A stretch of 64,000 nucleotides of DNA, taken from NCBI RefSeq assembly GCF_003233845.1, contig NZ_QKRB01000051.1:186001-250000 (forward strand), written 5' to 3'. The notes under the pieces were generated by a model, which saw nothing but the letters and a program-made list of their open reading frames with translations, did no database searches and was not told the origin of the DNA. Position numbers and translations under genes: made by a program. This stretch comes from Paenibacillus sambharensis. GTDB taxonomy: Bacteria; Bacillota; Bacilli; Paenibacillales; Paenibacillaceae. Shown one piece after another: positions 41,301 through 49,044 of this stretch (positions within the stretch are counted from its first letter, which is position 1; every line of letters begins with the position of its first letter).

Positions 41301-42827
41301 GCCGGTATTGCTCTGCGTCATATTGTCGGCAATCGGCAGGTACAGAATCTTGCTGGAGAAGTTATCCTTGTCAAGCATATGCTCCCCGGCATCCTTATAC
41401 GCCTGCGGAACCGCAACGGGTTTATAGAAGCCGTTAATATAATGGGTATGCATCGGCTCCAGATACAGCCACATACTTACCAGCACCAGAATTAATGCTC
41501 CAACCTTCGTGATCCGGTGCAGAAAAGAATGGCGGAGATGGTGATAAAAGTAAACGATCCCGAACGTCAGCAGCACACTGAAGTTTACGGCCAGCAGCCC
41601 AATGAATTTATTCGGGTCCCGAAACACTGAACCGATGACCGGCGTCTTCGTCACGATAACCACAAAGATATCCGCGAACCAGCTCAGCGTCACCCCTGTG
41701 GCCAGAATGATGAATAGCAGGGCAAGCAGCGTAAAAAACAACAGAATCGGATTGCGGTAAGCGCCGAAGATAACGGCATACAGCATCACAATCAGCAGCA
41801 CGCCTCCGCCAATATAGAACGTGACCGGAATGCTCTCGAGCGAAAACATTGGCCACCAGTAGCTCATAAAATAAAGCACATTGCTGATGCTGCTGTTCCG
41901 GCTGAATAGCGACAGGGTATCCACCACATTGATATTGTGCTGGGACGCTTGAGCACCCATCAGGATGCTTCCGCCATACATTGATAACCAGAAGAAGCTG
42001 TGCATAGCGAAGAATACACCGAAGGCTGCAGCCCGTACCGCAAAATGCTTGAGGATCTGCAGCTTCTTCTTCCAGCTCTGCCTGCGGTGCGTAAACAGTG
42101 TCTTGGCCATAATCAGCACGCCGATGACGCCCAGGTAGAACAGGCCGAAGAAGAAATAATGAATGGCCGCAGCGCTGATCGTGAAGACAAGGCTGAGCGC
42201 AATCAGATCAAATATGTTCCGCTGGTAGAGTCTGGCACGGTGCAGCTTGTAATTCGGAATCAGCTGTGCCTGAAACTTCGGATCAAAGCTGTTAAAGAAA
42301 AACATCAGAACAAGCGGAAACAAGCTGTAGCCGCACAGCAGGTAAATATGCTGAATCCGGACAATTACCCACGGGTTGAGCGCATAGAAGAGCGAACCTG
42401 TTATTAGGGCAATAATGGTAATGAAATGAAAATGTCTGGAAAAATAAATGCTGACAAGCCTTTTCGTAAACAGGTACATCGAATAAGCCGAGACCAGCAC
42501 CAAGGTTAGGATAAAGCTCTTGAGCAGTACTGGCCCGCTGGCTCCGAACGCCTGTGAGAGCAGGTAAAAGGGCAGAATAAACAGCAGCCTGGGCACATTG
42601 AACAGCGTTGCCGTGCTCCAGCGTTCATTCCACGCCCCGTAGATTTCTTCCATATAGCGGTCTGAGGAAAAGCCAAAGGCCAGGTCGCTGAATACGACAT
42701 GCCCCGGTCCCAGCACTGGCGCCATATAGGCCGCGATCAGCAGCGTTAGGATGGTTAACGCAACCATATCATAGCGGTACGTATAGGCTGCTGCGGTCAG
42801 CTTCTGCTTCAGCACTGCCCTCTTCAT
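38358..42827 (-). CDS. Giant GT-C-like membrane glycosyltransferase (AftD/DUF3367-like), 1489 aa
   Basis: A very large membrane protein. Residues about 20-480 contain roughly a dozen predicted membrane helices. The first extracytoplasmic loop carries acidic residues (HVVFSDLAFGFSSDRYMEEI), as in GT-C enzymes that use polyprenyl-phosphate sugars. Residues about 480-1445 form a long extracytoplasmic part with beta-rich, carbohydrate-binding-like modules. A final helix (about 1452-1472, YYAGLIIFLVGMFVSFQAY) ends at the cytoplasmic face. The overall plan resembles mycobacterial AftD. It lies 11 bp after the kinase-like gene and upstream of manC. I infer transfer of a polyprenyl-linked sugar outside the cell; the acceptor is unknown. 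Confidence 0.6.
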   Translation of the reverse strand: MKRAVLKQKLTAAAYTYRYDMVALTILTLLIAAYMAPVLGPGHVVFSDLAFGFSSDRYMEEIYGAWNERWSTATLFNVPRLLFILPFYLLSQAFGASGPVLLKSFILTLVLVSAYSMYLFTKRLVSIYFSRHFHFITIIALITGSLFYALNPWVIVRIQHIYLLCGYSLFPLVLMFFFNSFDPKFQAQLIPNYKLHRARLYQRNIFDLIALSLVFTISAAAIHYFFFGLFYLGVIGVLIMAKTLFTHRRQSWKKKLQILKHFAVRAAAFGVFFAMHSFFWLSMYGGSILMGAQASQHNINVVDTLSLFSRNSSISNVLYFMSYWWPMFSLESIPVTFYIGGGVLLIVMLYAVIFGAYRNPILLFFTLLALLFIILATGVTLSWFADIFVVIVTKTPVIGSVFRDPNKFIGLLAVNFSVLLTFGIVYFYHHLRHSFLHRITKVGALILVLVSMWLYLEPMHTHYINGFYKPVAVPQAYKDAGEHMLDKDNFSSKILYLPIADNMTQSNTGVATPFWNQNPDKTGGYVKATGDIQVYSSQKNTIFHHEGNAMSITYYMNYLHELLDKGMTQKLAPLLSVFGVNELAYHDEYEGQEERQDFHLQMLNSQEGLIPHYNNQIFSLFALDPSLRLPYLAEVPKKVFTPYGYSRMVSYQSFPGFHFRNEGVIFTSLDEESHISQANEGDYIEANRFLDLWLSELPSSYYLLPFEAIDEANAFLKWSKTLVKNSEWTWFLSSQGIKNFTYDHDYGAGMGVTFASQKLDVLPYKLKEIQGELVADFDSMLRMDNFFKADNPELFEVTANPRTELNNIPMLHGEVVKSDPDNIWQVAKSGVLDAKPNNPYQFKLVISGRGTNKLHLKVRFYNEKMEEIGVSYVVAPSEQTDFDTIQFFGEYVSPADTRYMRMDLLAFQRPEQKSYWWIHDIQILDLEAFRKPNEFTMTRSFDKPAAASVYIRPFFSHKGGKLKITFPDGSQTVDTYDASISQFAWIDLGEHTFAAGDNAITVENVEGFNAVNLLAIVPTEELEELQAPVTRAIDKSKLFFTLEAENDFSYTGNIQSERVFPKLSLGRGISSQSGKLERHVDIVKSGIYSFVLRVSGTAEHQGELKVHIRNNDTGEVTERLIRMEQLSKPEQSAGQPSEPDIMIDTAPEKDGFQKVYREADGYYEELQDVQIRGLPLLRGSYTISFGFDSKVPSLSMLDDLHRFDPNDIKLPDFVPDQLQESCSQYDFIDSSMYQYQMEGSKLRIDYDSTYSCDWYSYASGKIPVHELDEYLLSVEARSVNAAARHMKMLFLNDEQEIVDTVYIDEVEEKDKHRWNRYEQLIRVPEGATRMQFHVWARGDKTEDGFLEMKNFSIVPYKDLIMLDQAIAFEGTDYETFFPAELETKQVTFSRTDTMKRTFTLDNPEQDRVLLNYMESPGALWELSFGGKQRGTMTVNGVSAGFIVSSDGEGRLEIVLRKLYYAGLIIFLVGMFVSFQAYRRVGRVNRWFRL

Positions 42828-42838
42828 ATCCGAATCAC

Positions 42839-44557
42839 CTACAGTACCGGAAAACTAATGGTCACCAACAACCCGCGCGCTTCATTTTCCAGCAATATTT
42901 TACCGCCTATCTGTTCCATAAACTGATCGATCTGATACAGGCTGAAGCTCTCATCATGGTCCTTCCGCGAGTAGGTCGGGCTGAAGTAATACTTCCGCAG
43001 CTCGTTGCGGATACCGCCGCCGGTATCACGCAATTGAATGCAAATCCGGTTGTTCTGGAAACGGCAGATGACATTGACTTCATCTTCGTGCTCGTCCAGC
43101 TCGTCCTCATCCAGCATTCGCTTCTTCAAGATGGCCTGATAAGCGTTCTCCAGAATACCGCGAAACGTCTTCTCCAGCAGCTCCCGCTGAATCATCACTC
43201 TTGGCGTGTGCTCGAACTGCTGTTCAAACCGGATGTTTCCAGTCTCCATCCTGCCCTGGACGTACAGCATGGCCTCCGCCCACACAGCCTGCACTTCGAC
43301 ATCCTCGTTAGCCGCACCCATATTGATCCGCTGATCCAGAAGCGACTGCGCTTTGCCGAGCTCCTCGGTTACCTGCTGGAGCTGTTCCTTCGTATGCAGA
43401 TACTGCTGGACAAAGTGGCTGTTCAGCTCACCGAAATACCGCATTGTCTCGCGCGTCTGATTATTCTTGTCCACGAACCCGTCCAGTGTTTCCGCAACAT
43501 TCTGGTAATACCCCAGCAGCTTATACTCGCGGTCTTCCTGACGCAGCTTATTCACCTTGCGCTGCACGGACGAGAGCACGTAGTGAATCTGGGCATGCAT
43601 CCTCCCGTACACCCGTTCCTCCTTCTCCTTCCAGGTCTGGCGGACCTCCAGCTGGCTGTACTCATGCGCCTCAATCCGATGGGCCGCTAGAAGCTCCTGC
43701 ATGCGCCTGAACTGCTTCAGGCCCACGAACAGTCCGAATCCCGCAAACGCGGTCAGCAGGAAGAGCAGGATTGTGCTTTGCCCTTCCAAAGCTTGCAATG
43801 CTTCAGCTTCCGGCTGGCGGACGGTTAAGAATAGAGACTGTCCATCCAGATTGACGAATGAATAGGCATACCAGTCGCCATCAAGCTTCTCATACCCGGT
43901 ATTGCCGTCCAGCATCTTCTTGGATATAGGATTAATACTCCGTTTCAGCATCGATTCGGGATCTGGGGTAGCAACGATCTCATATTTGTTATTGAATAAT
44001 TCCACAGCGGCGGAAGACTCGGCAGACAGCAGCTCCACAAGCCCGGAATGGTTCAGTTCGCCTACAAAATAACCCAGCACCTCCTGGCCGCTGACAATCT
44101 TGTAGAACAGATGCTGTAATGCGGATTTGCCCTCAACAGTAAAATCACCGGCAACCCACGGCTGCTCGAACATTTGCTGCTTCAGCTGGACGCCTGCCTC
44201 TTCGATACCCTGCTCCGTGCTGGAATAAGCCGGCTTTTGGTTCGCATCAAACAGATAGACGCGGTTAACGTCCTTCATTTCCGTCCACACCGGCAACCGG
44301 CCCTCGTCTGCGAGGAACGGAACAGCTTCCCTCTGCATCCATAGCTCCAGCTGGTACTGCAGCTGCTTATAGTACAGGCCCGCCTGCCGCTTCTTCTCCT
44401 GAAGTGTGCTCTCCAGCAGCTCCTGCTGTCCGTCCAACGCCAGCTGTGTCTGTCTTTTCACTAAATATCCCGCGGTTACAGAGGCAGGCAGCAGCGCAAC
44501 AAGCAAGGTTACAGCAGCCATATAAATGAGGGAAGCCTTCCTGATCCGTTGCATCAT
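42839..44557 (-). CDS. Sensor histidine kinase-like protein with divergent ATPase lid
   Basis: A 572-residue membrane sensor. There is a membrane helix (about 10-30), an extracytoplasmic Cache-like domain (about 35-255), a second helix (about 262-282), a long coiled-coil region (about 285-420), and a C-terminal HATPase domain (about 445-570). The N-box ENAYQAIL and G1 box RDTGGGIRNEL are intact. The usual GxGLGL lid is replaced by DESFSLYQIDQF, and no classical His-box (HELRNPL type) is seen; a candidate His is in ELNSHFVQQYLH. It overlaps the pseudo-receiver gene by four bases (ATGA). It may be an atypical kinase, a phosphatase or a sensor-scaffold. Confidence 0.8.
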   Translation of the reverse strand: MMQRIRKASLIYMAAVTLLVALLPASVTAGYLVKRQTQLALDGQQELLESTLQEKKRQAGLYYKQLQYQLELWMQREAVPFLADEGRLPVWTEMKDVNRVYLFDANQKPAYSSTEQGIEEAGVQLKQQMFEQPWVAGDFTVEGKSALQHLFYKIVSGQEVLGYFVGELNHSGLVELLSAESSAAVELFNNKYEIVATPDPESMLKRSINPISKKMLDGNTGYEKLDGDWYAYSFVNLDGQSLFLTVRQPEAEALQALEGQSTILLFLLTAFAGFGLFVGLKQFRRMQELLAAHRIEAHEYSQLEVRQTWKEKEERVYGRMHAQIHYVLSSVQRKVNKLRQEDREYKLLGYYQNVAETLDGFVDKNNQTRETMRYFGELNSHFVQQYLHTKEQLQQVTEELGKAQSLLDQRINMGAANEDVEVQAVWAEAMLYVQGRMETGNIRFEQQFEHTPRVMIQRELLEKTFRGILENAYQAILKKRMLDEDELDEHEDEVNVICRFQNNRICIQLRDTGGGIRNELRKYYFSPTYSRKDHDESFSLYQIDQFMEQIGGKILLENEARGLLVTISFPVL

Positions 44558-45015
44558 CTTGTCCTGCTCACCTTCGTCCTCTTCTTCATAATACTGGAGA
44601 TCGCGATCTCCAATTCAAGCCTGACCAGCGGCTTTCGCAGCAGGGTTAGATTGGTTGTACGGTTGATCACAACATCCAGCTTGGCATCCAGCTCCATCAG
44701 CTGAAGATGGCCATTCGCCTCATAGAGGATGACAAGCTCCGAATCGAGCTGGATAAATACCCGGTTCAGATCGTCCAGGCTATAGGCATCGATATCAAGA
44801 ATATAGACCTGCTGCGGATCATCCGCCACCTGTAGCTCCAGCATCGTTTCCAGAGAAAGGCTTGCAGGATAGTGCAGGGTGCCTTCCCTGCGGAACAGCT
44901 CCTTTCCCTTCTGCCACAGCTTCATCACCGGACTAGCCAAGAACGAGCAGTAGAGCTCCAGCTCCTCGAGCAGCTGCTGGTTGGGAGTGATCACAACTAC
45001 CCTTAACTCATCCAA
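44554..45015 (-). CDS. Degenerate receiver-like protein
   Basis: A protein of about 153 residues that I do not match to a named family but that reads like a receiver fold: beta-1 LRVVVITPNQQLLEEL, a beta-3 acidic site VYILDIDAYSLDDL, beta-4 LVILYEANG, and a beta-5 KP pair in LTLLRKPLVRLELEIA. The acidic pocket at beta-1 is missing, so phosphorylation is doubtful. The start chosen is TTG 45015, which has AGGGGGA seven bases upstream and overlaps the preceding stop by eight bases. An ATG at 45090 would overlap by 83 bases. It lies between a true response regulator and the kinase-like protein. Confidence 0.6.
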   Translation of the reverse strand: MDELRVVVITPNQQLLEELELYCSFLASPVMKLWQKGKELFRREGTLHYPASLSLETMLELQVADDPQQVYILDIDAYSLDDLNRVFIQLDSELVILYEANGHLQLMELDAKLDVVINRTTNLTLLRKPLVRLELEIAISSIMKKRTKVSRTR

Positions 45016-45733
45016 TCGCCAGTCCCCCTGCAGACGAAACAGCTGCTTCCTGCCCGACATAAATAAGCATGAGCGGTTTATCATAGACAATGGTTTGTCT
45101 AATCCGCTTGATCGGAAGGACGCCGCGCTTCGTAATCAGCTCCCTGCCTGCAGCGGACTGGTCGCCCAGCACCAGATCCCGCTCCAGAGCTTGGGTTGTC
45201 GGCAGCTTGTTGTCAGGAAAATAGTACCGCAAAGACGGATGGATCGAGACGATCACCCGGTTCTCGTCGCACAGTAGGTAGAGCTGTTCCTGGTCCTCCA
45301 GAAGCTGAATGAACGTATCCAGCGTGCGGCGGTGCAGCCTGCACTCCTCCTGAATGGCATGCGCATGCTCAACAGCGTTCCGAAAAAAAGTCTTGGTCTC
45401 TTCATTAATCTGGATTGGTTTCGTAATAAACCGGAATATCCCCCCGTGATTGGCGACCGAAATGATGGTATGTACCTGGGTGTAGCCGGACAGCACAATT
45501 CTTACCATATGAGGATACAGCTTCTTCACAATGTTAAGCAGATCAAGCCCGTCCATATCGGGCATCCGGATATCGGTTACAATAACGTCGAAGGTCTGTT
45601 CGCTTAGAATATCCAGCGCCTCTGGCCCGCTTCTCGCCAGTTCAATCTCATATTCATCAGACAGCAGCCGATGCAGCAGCAGAAGTACAATTTCGTCGTC
45701 ATCCACAAACAAGATTTTGCCCTTGCGATTCAT
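45008..45733 (-). CDS. Response regulator with receiver and unclassified C-terminal domain
   Basis: A 241-residue protein. The receiver (about 5-122) is canonical: FVDDDEIVLLLLHRLL, phosphoacceptor Asp in VIVTDIRMPDMDGLDLL, Ser in RIVLSGYT and Lys in RFITKPIQ. This is the subtype found in RpfG-like regulators. The C-terminal about 105 residues (LYLLCDENRVIVSIHP onward) do not match HTH, HD-GYP or GGDEF; a PAS-like fold is possible. It overlaps the GT2 gene by four bases (ATGA) and the degenerate receiver by eight. Direct output is unclear; protein-protein signalling is likely. Confidence 0.88.
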   Translation of the reverse strand: MNRKGKILFVDDDEIVLLLLHRLLSDEYEIELARSGPEALDILSEQTFDVIVTDIRMPDMDGLDLLNIVKKLYPHMVRIVLSGYTQVHTIISVANHGGIFRFITKPIQINEETKTFFRNAVEHAHAIQEECRLHRRTLDTFIQLLEDQEQLYLLCDENRVIVSIHPSLRYYFPDNKLPTTQALERDLVLGDQSAAGRELITKRGVLPIKRIRQTIVYDKPLMLIYVGQEAAVSSAGGLAIG

Positions 45734-46638
45734 GACGCTGCCCCCTTCTTAAATTGAGACTTTACGATCTGCGAGACTCCGATACAGGTCAGGCATGCGT
45801 ACATGTACAGAACCCCTGCGGTAAGCAGCGGGTGCTTCACATATGCCATCAGGTTGTCTCTCCGGTACAGCACTGGACGGAAGAAGTACCAGCGGCTCAG
45901 CGCCTTCCGGAACCCGTTAGCCTCAGCCTCCAGCGTACGGTCCATAACGGAGAAGTAGTATTTTTTCTTCGCTGCGATATTGCGCAGGGTAACATATTTC
46001 TCGTCATGCATGACACCGGTGAATACCGCCCGTTTGATTGTGCCGCCCTTCTCCAGATAGCGGATTGTAGGCTGCGTCTCCTCGAACGAAATCTGTCTGG
46101 TGTTAATCCCCCCGGTGGACTCATACTCCTCCATCCGCCAGAAGCGTGCGGCTTCAATCGAGTTAGGTCCGATCTCCGTGCCTGCGTTATTAATGATTGT
46201 GCGTTCAAACACCTTCACCTTCGAGTAATAATTCGTATACATCGTGAACGGAATTTCGGGAATGACCAGCCCGCCGACCTTCGTCTCCTTGCGAAGATAC
46301 GCCACACAATCTCTTACCAGATGCTCCTTCAGCACCATATCTGAATCCAGGATATACAAGTACTGTGCATTCAGCTGCTTGGCTGTGTTCACTGCAGCAG
46401 CGCGCGCGATTCCCCTCTCGCCGTGGGGAAGCTCAATAATATGAACGCGGTCGCTGCCGCCAGCCGTATCACGGAGAAGTTCAACTGTATGATCGGTAGA
46501 TCCGTCATCTGCAATGATTATATGGAGATCCTCGTAGGATTGGGAGAGACAGCTCTTCAGACACATGTCTACATAAGATACGCTGTTATAAGTGGAAAAT
46601 ATAATGGCCACCCGTTCCTTGCCGGCATATTCTGTCAT
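45730..46638 (-). CDS. Glycosyltransferase family 2
   Basis: A GT-A-fold transferase of about 302 residues. It has VAIIFSTYNSVSYVDMCLKS, the ADDGSTDHTVELL motif and the metal-binding DSD in LYILDSDMVLKEH. A C-terminal hydrophobic stretch (about 270-290) may attach it to the membrane. The start is ATG 46638, with GGAGGGG upstream and a four-base overlap with the GT4 stop codon; a longer GTG start at 46677 is less likely. It probably adds one sugar to the lipid-linked glycan of this locus. Donor unknown. Confidence 0.9.
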   Translation of the reverse strand: MTEYAGKERVAIIFSTYNSVSYVDMCLKSCLSQSYEDLHIIIADDGSTDHTVELLRDTAGGSDRVHIIELPHGERGIARAAAVNTAKQLNAQYLYILDSDMVLKEHLVRDCVAYLRKETKVGGLVIPEIPFTMYTNYYSKVKVFERTIINNAGTEIGPNSIEAARFWRMEEYESTGGINTRQISFEETQPTIRYLEKGGTIKRAVFTGVMHDEKYVTLRNIAAKKKYYFSVMDRTLEAEANGFRKALSRWYFFRPVLYRRDNLMAYVKHPLLTAGVLYMYACLTCIGVSQIVKSQFKKGAAS

Positions 46639-47801
46639 CGTGCCCCTCCTTCCTTCGCATACAGCTGATCCATCCACCGGTCAAAGCTTGCTGCCGTATG
46701 CCGCCAGTGGAAATTTAGCGAGAACTTATAGGCTTTCTCCCTCATTAATTCCGCCTGCTCCGGCTGTTCGATAACCTGATTCATGAAGCCCGCCAGATCC
46801 TCCACCTTGTTCTCCGAACAAAGAAAACCGGCCCGGCCTTCATCAACCGCATCAATAATCCCTGGTGAATGGTAGACAATACTCGGTGTTCCTACCGCTC
46901 CGGCTTCCGTAATAATAAGCCCCCATCCCTCGCGGAGCGACGGGAACAAGAGTGCATGAGACCGGCTCATCAGCTCCAGCTTGCGGCTGGCTGAGACAAA
47001 GCCGAAGAAGGTTACATCCCGGCCTTCATTCTCTTCTCCATAAGACAGCCCCGCTTCATCCATAATGGGTTTGAGCACTTCCTGCACATAACGGTGGTCG
47101 GTCTTGCCGACAACCCAGAGCTTCGCCTGCGGATGCTTCCGCTTCACTTCCGAGAATGCCTTCACCGTATCATCAATGCCCTTGTAATGAACGAAGCGGC
47201 CTACATAAATAAAGACAGGGCTCGCCTCCTTCTCCAGGAACTGCTCACGCGGCCAATGCTCGAACTCAATCCCTTCAGGCAGCACCGTCATTTTATCCGG
47301 ATTAAAGCCGGCGGCCAGCAGATCCTTCCTCGTGGAGTTGGAGACCGTCATCGTATAGTCATGCCGCGACAGGCGCAGCATCGGCGTTTCTGTCCAGTAA
47401 CCCAGCGTGCTGACCGGAAACTTTGCGTTCAGATGCCAGATTTCTCTTGTAAGCTGGTGAATGAAGAAGATCCTTTTGGATGCCTTCACCCACAGCGGCG
47501 TGAAGAAGCGATGCGTATTGCACTGATCCACGACATAATCGATCCGTGACTGATGTTTGGCATAATACCGTTGCGCATGGAAGATAACACTCAGGTTCCC
47601 GCCTTTGCGGATATATCGCACGCCGTCGATCCGTTCATCCGGGTTTGCTCCAGGGAACATAGGGGAGTAATGAATGATTTCATAACGGTCAGTGTCCAGC
47701 CTTTTCAGCATTTCATGCGTAAATACCTCCGCCCCTCCGCTCTTGGGCGCCTTAATGTCTCTCCAGGACAAGAATAGAAGCGTTCTCTTCTTCCCGTTCA
47801 T
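46635..47801 (-). CDS. Glycosyltransferase family 4
   Basis: A GT-B retaining transferase of about 388 residues. The start region LFLSWRDIKAPKSGGAEVFT is typical. The C-terminal domain has PVFIYVGRFVHYKGID and the E-x7-E type motif EGWGLIITEAGAVGTPSIV. It is cytoplasmic or membrane-associated and is likely to extend the lipid-linked chain with a nucleotide sugar, possibly mannose given the linked manC-like gene. Its first 50 bases overlap the end of the flippase gene in another frame. Two tandem ATGs (47804, 47801) are possible starts. Confidence 0.93.
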   Translation of the reverse strand: MNGKKRTLLFLSWRDIKAPKSGGAEVFTHEMLKRLDTDRYEIIHYSPMFPGANPDERIDGVRYIRKGGNLSVIFHAQRYYAKHQSRIDYVVDQCNTHRFFTPLWVKASKRIFFIHQLTREIWHLNAKFPVSTLGYWTETPMLRLSRHDYTMTVSNSTRKDLLAAGFNPDKMTVLPEGIEFEHWPREQFLEKEASPVFIYVGRFVHYKGIDDTVKAFSEVKRKHPQAKLWVVGKTDHRYVQEVLKPIMDEAGLSYGEENEGRDVTFFGFVSASRKLELMSRSHALLFPSLREGWGLIITEAGAVGTPSIVYHSPGIIDAVDEGRAGFLCSENKVEDLAGFMNQVIEQPEQAELMREKAYKFSLNFHWRHTAASFDRWMDQLYAKEGGAR

Positions 47802-49014
47802 CACGTGTCACCTTCCAGCGGTATAGGATTAGATCAAGCAGCAGCAGCAAGTCCAGCAGGATAAAAGCGGCCGTCTCCTGAATCATTACAGCAGCGATGT
47901 TTGCATGCATAAGCTGAAGGGAGACAACGAGCAGGGCTGATACGGCCCCAATATAATACAGATGTCTGGAGCGGCCCAGCGCAATATTGACGTAGATGAA
48001 TAAACTGGCAAATGTAAAACTGGCATACATCACGGCCGACAGCATGGTGAGCTGTGCATCCACCGCATAGCGCTCGCCGAACAATGCCGGAATCACATGC
48101 GGCGCAGCAAACTGGTACAGCAGGATTGCGGTGAAGGCTAGAAGCATCATGAAAGCTATACATTTCCAAAGGAGGGAAAACAGCTTGCCCAGGTCCTGCT
48201 TCCGTGCAGCGAACTCGGGCAGGAGTACGGTCAGCAGACTCATGCCGACGAACACGATCAGCTGGCCGAACCTCACAATAACAGCATAGCTTCCGGATTG
48301 CTCAGGCAAATAATAATTCACAATCATCAGATCGAAGGAGGTGAAAAAGTAAAAGAAAAACTGGCTGCATACAATGGCCAGAAGCGCTGCAGATACTTCC
48401 CTCCAGGGAGGACTAGCCTCCGCCTTGCGGAACCACAGCCTCCGGCTGTCCCTGTTATTCATCCATCCATGCAGGAGGGATGCCATCATTCCGATCCAGA
48501 TGGACAAGAGTACGGTAAAGACATCCGTAAACCACTGCAGCAGCAGAACCAGAACCAGCAGCTTGGCGCCCGCTTCGGTATACATGCTGATATTCATGGC
48601 AAGAAACCGCCGCTGCCCTTGGAAAATGCCCCGCTGGATGCACAAGAACAGATGCGTGATCAGTGTCAGGGCGATGATCGTAATCTCCATTCCGTCCGCC
48701 CTGGTCAGCCGCCCGATTAACGGGAACAGTCCGATGAACAGCCCGGTGTACAGGACAGCCGCTGCACCTGCAATCGTCCGCACTGCCTGAAGCGATTCTC
48801 TTCTTATCCCTTCACCGTCAGAGAGGGTCCTTGCGGTAAACATCTGAATGGATACGCCAGCCGTAAACAGGATGGTACACAGGGCTATCAAGGCATTCAG
48901 CTTTCCGTACTGTATATCCAGCAGATGCCAGCTTACATAAATATGGAAGAAATAATTAAACCCGTTCAGTGCGGCATCCAGTATCGGAAACATCACTCTC
49001 TGCAGCTTCAGCAT
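47752..49014 (-). CDS. Polysaccharide flippase-like membrane protein (MOP superfamily)
   Basis: A 420-residue polytopic membrane protein with about 12 predicted helices, resembling Wzx/RfbX-type oligosaccharide flippases (start LQRVMFPILDAALNGFNYF, then a region with LLLQWFTDVFTVLLSIWIG). It would move lipid-linked glycan across the membrane. The C-terminal tail is charged (WKVTRDEREEENASILVLER) and its end overlaps the GT4 gene by 50 bases. It lies 30 bp after the receiver-GT2 fusion. Substrate inferred from context only. Confidence 0.8.
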   Translation of the reverse strand: MLKLQRVMFPILDAALNGFNYFFHIYVSWHLLDIQYGKLNALIALCTILFTAGVSIQMFTARTLSDGEGIRRESLQAVRTIAGAAAVLYTGLFIGLFPLIGRLTRADGMEITIIALTLITHLFLCIQRGIFQGQRRFLAMNISMYTEAGAKLLVLVLLLQWFTDVFTVLLSIWIGMMASLLHGWMNNRDSRRLWFRKAEASPPWREVSAALLAIVCSQFFFYFFTSFDLMIVNYYLPEQSGSYAVIVRFGQLIVFVGMSLLTVLLPEFAARKQDLGKLFSLLWKCIAFMMLLAFTAILLYQFAAPHVIPALFGERYAVDAQLTMLSAVMYASFTFASLFIYVNIALGRSRHLYYIGAVSALLVVSLQLMHANIAAVMIQETAAFILLDLLLLLDLILYRWKVTRDEREEENASILVLERH

Positions 49015-49044
49015 CCGGCCATCCCCACCTTATCCAGCATGCAG

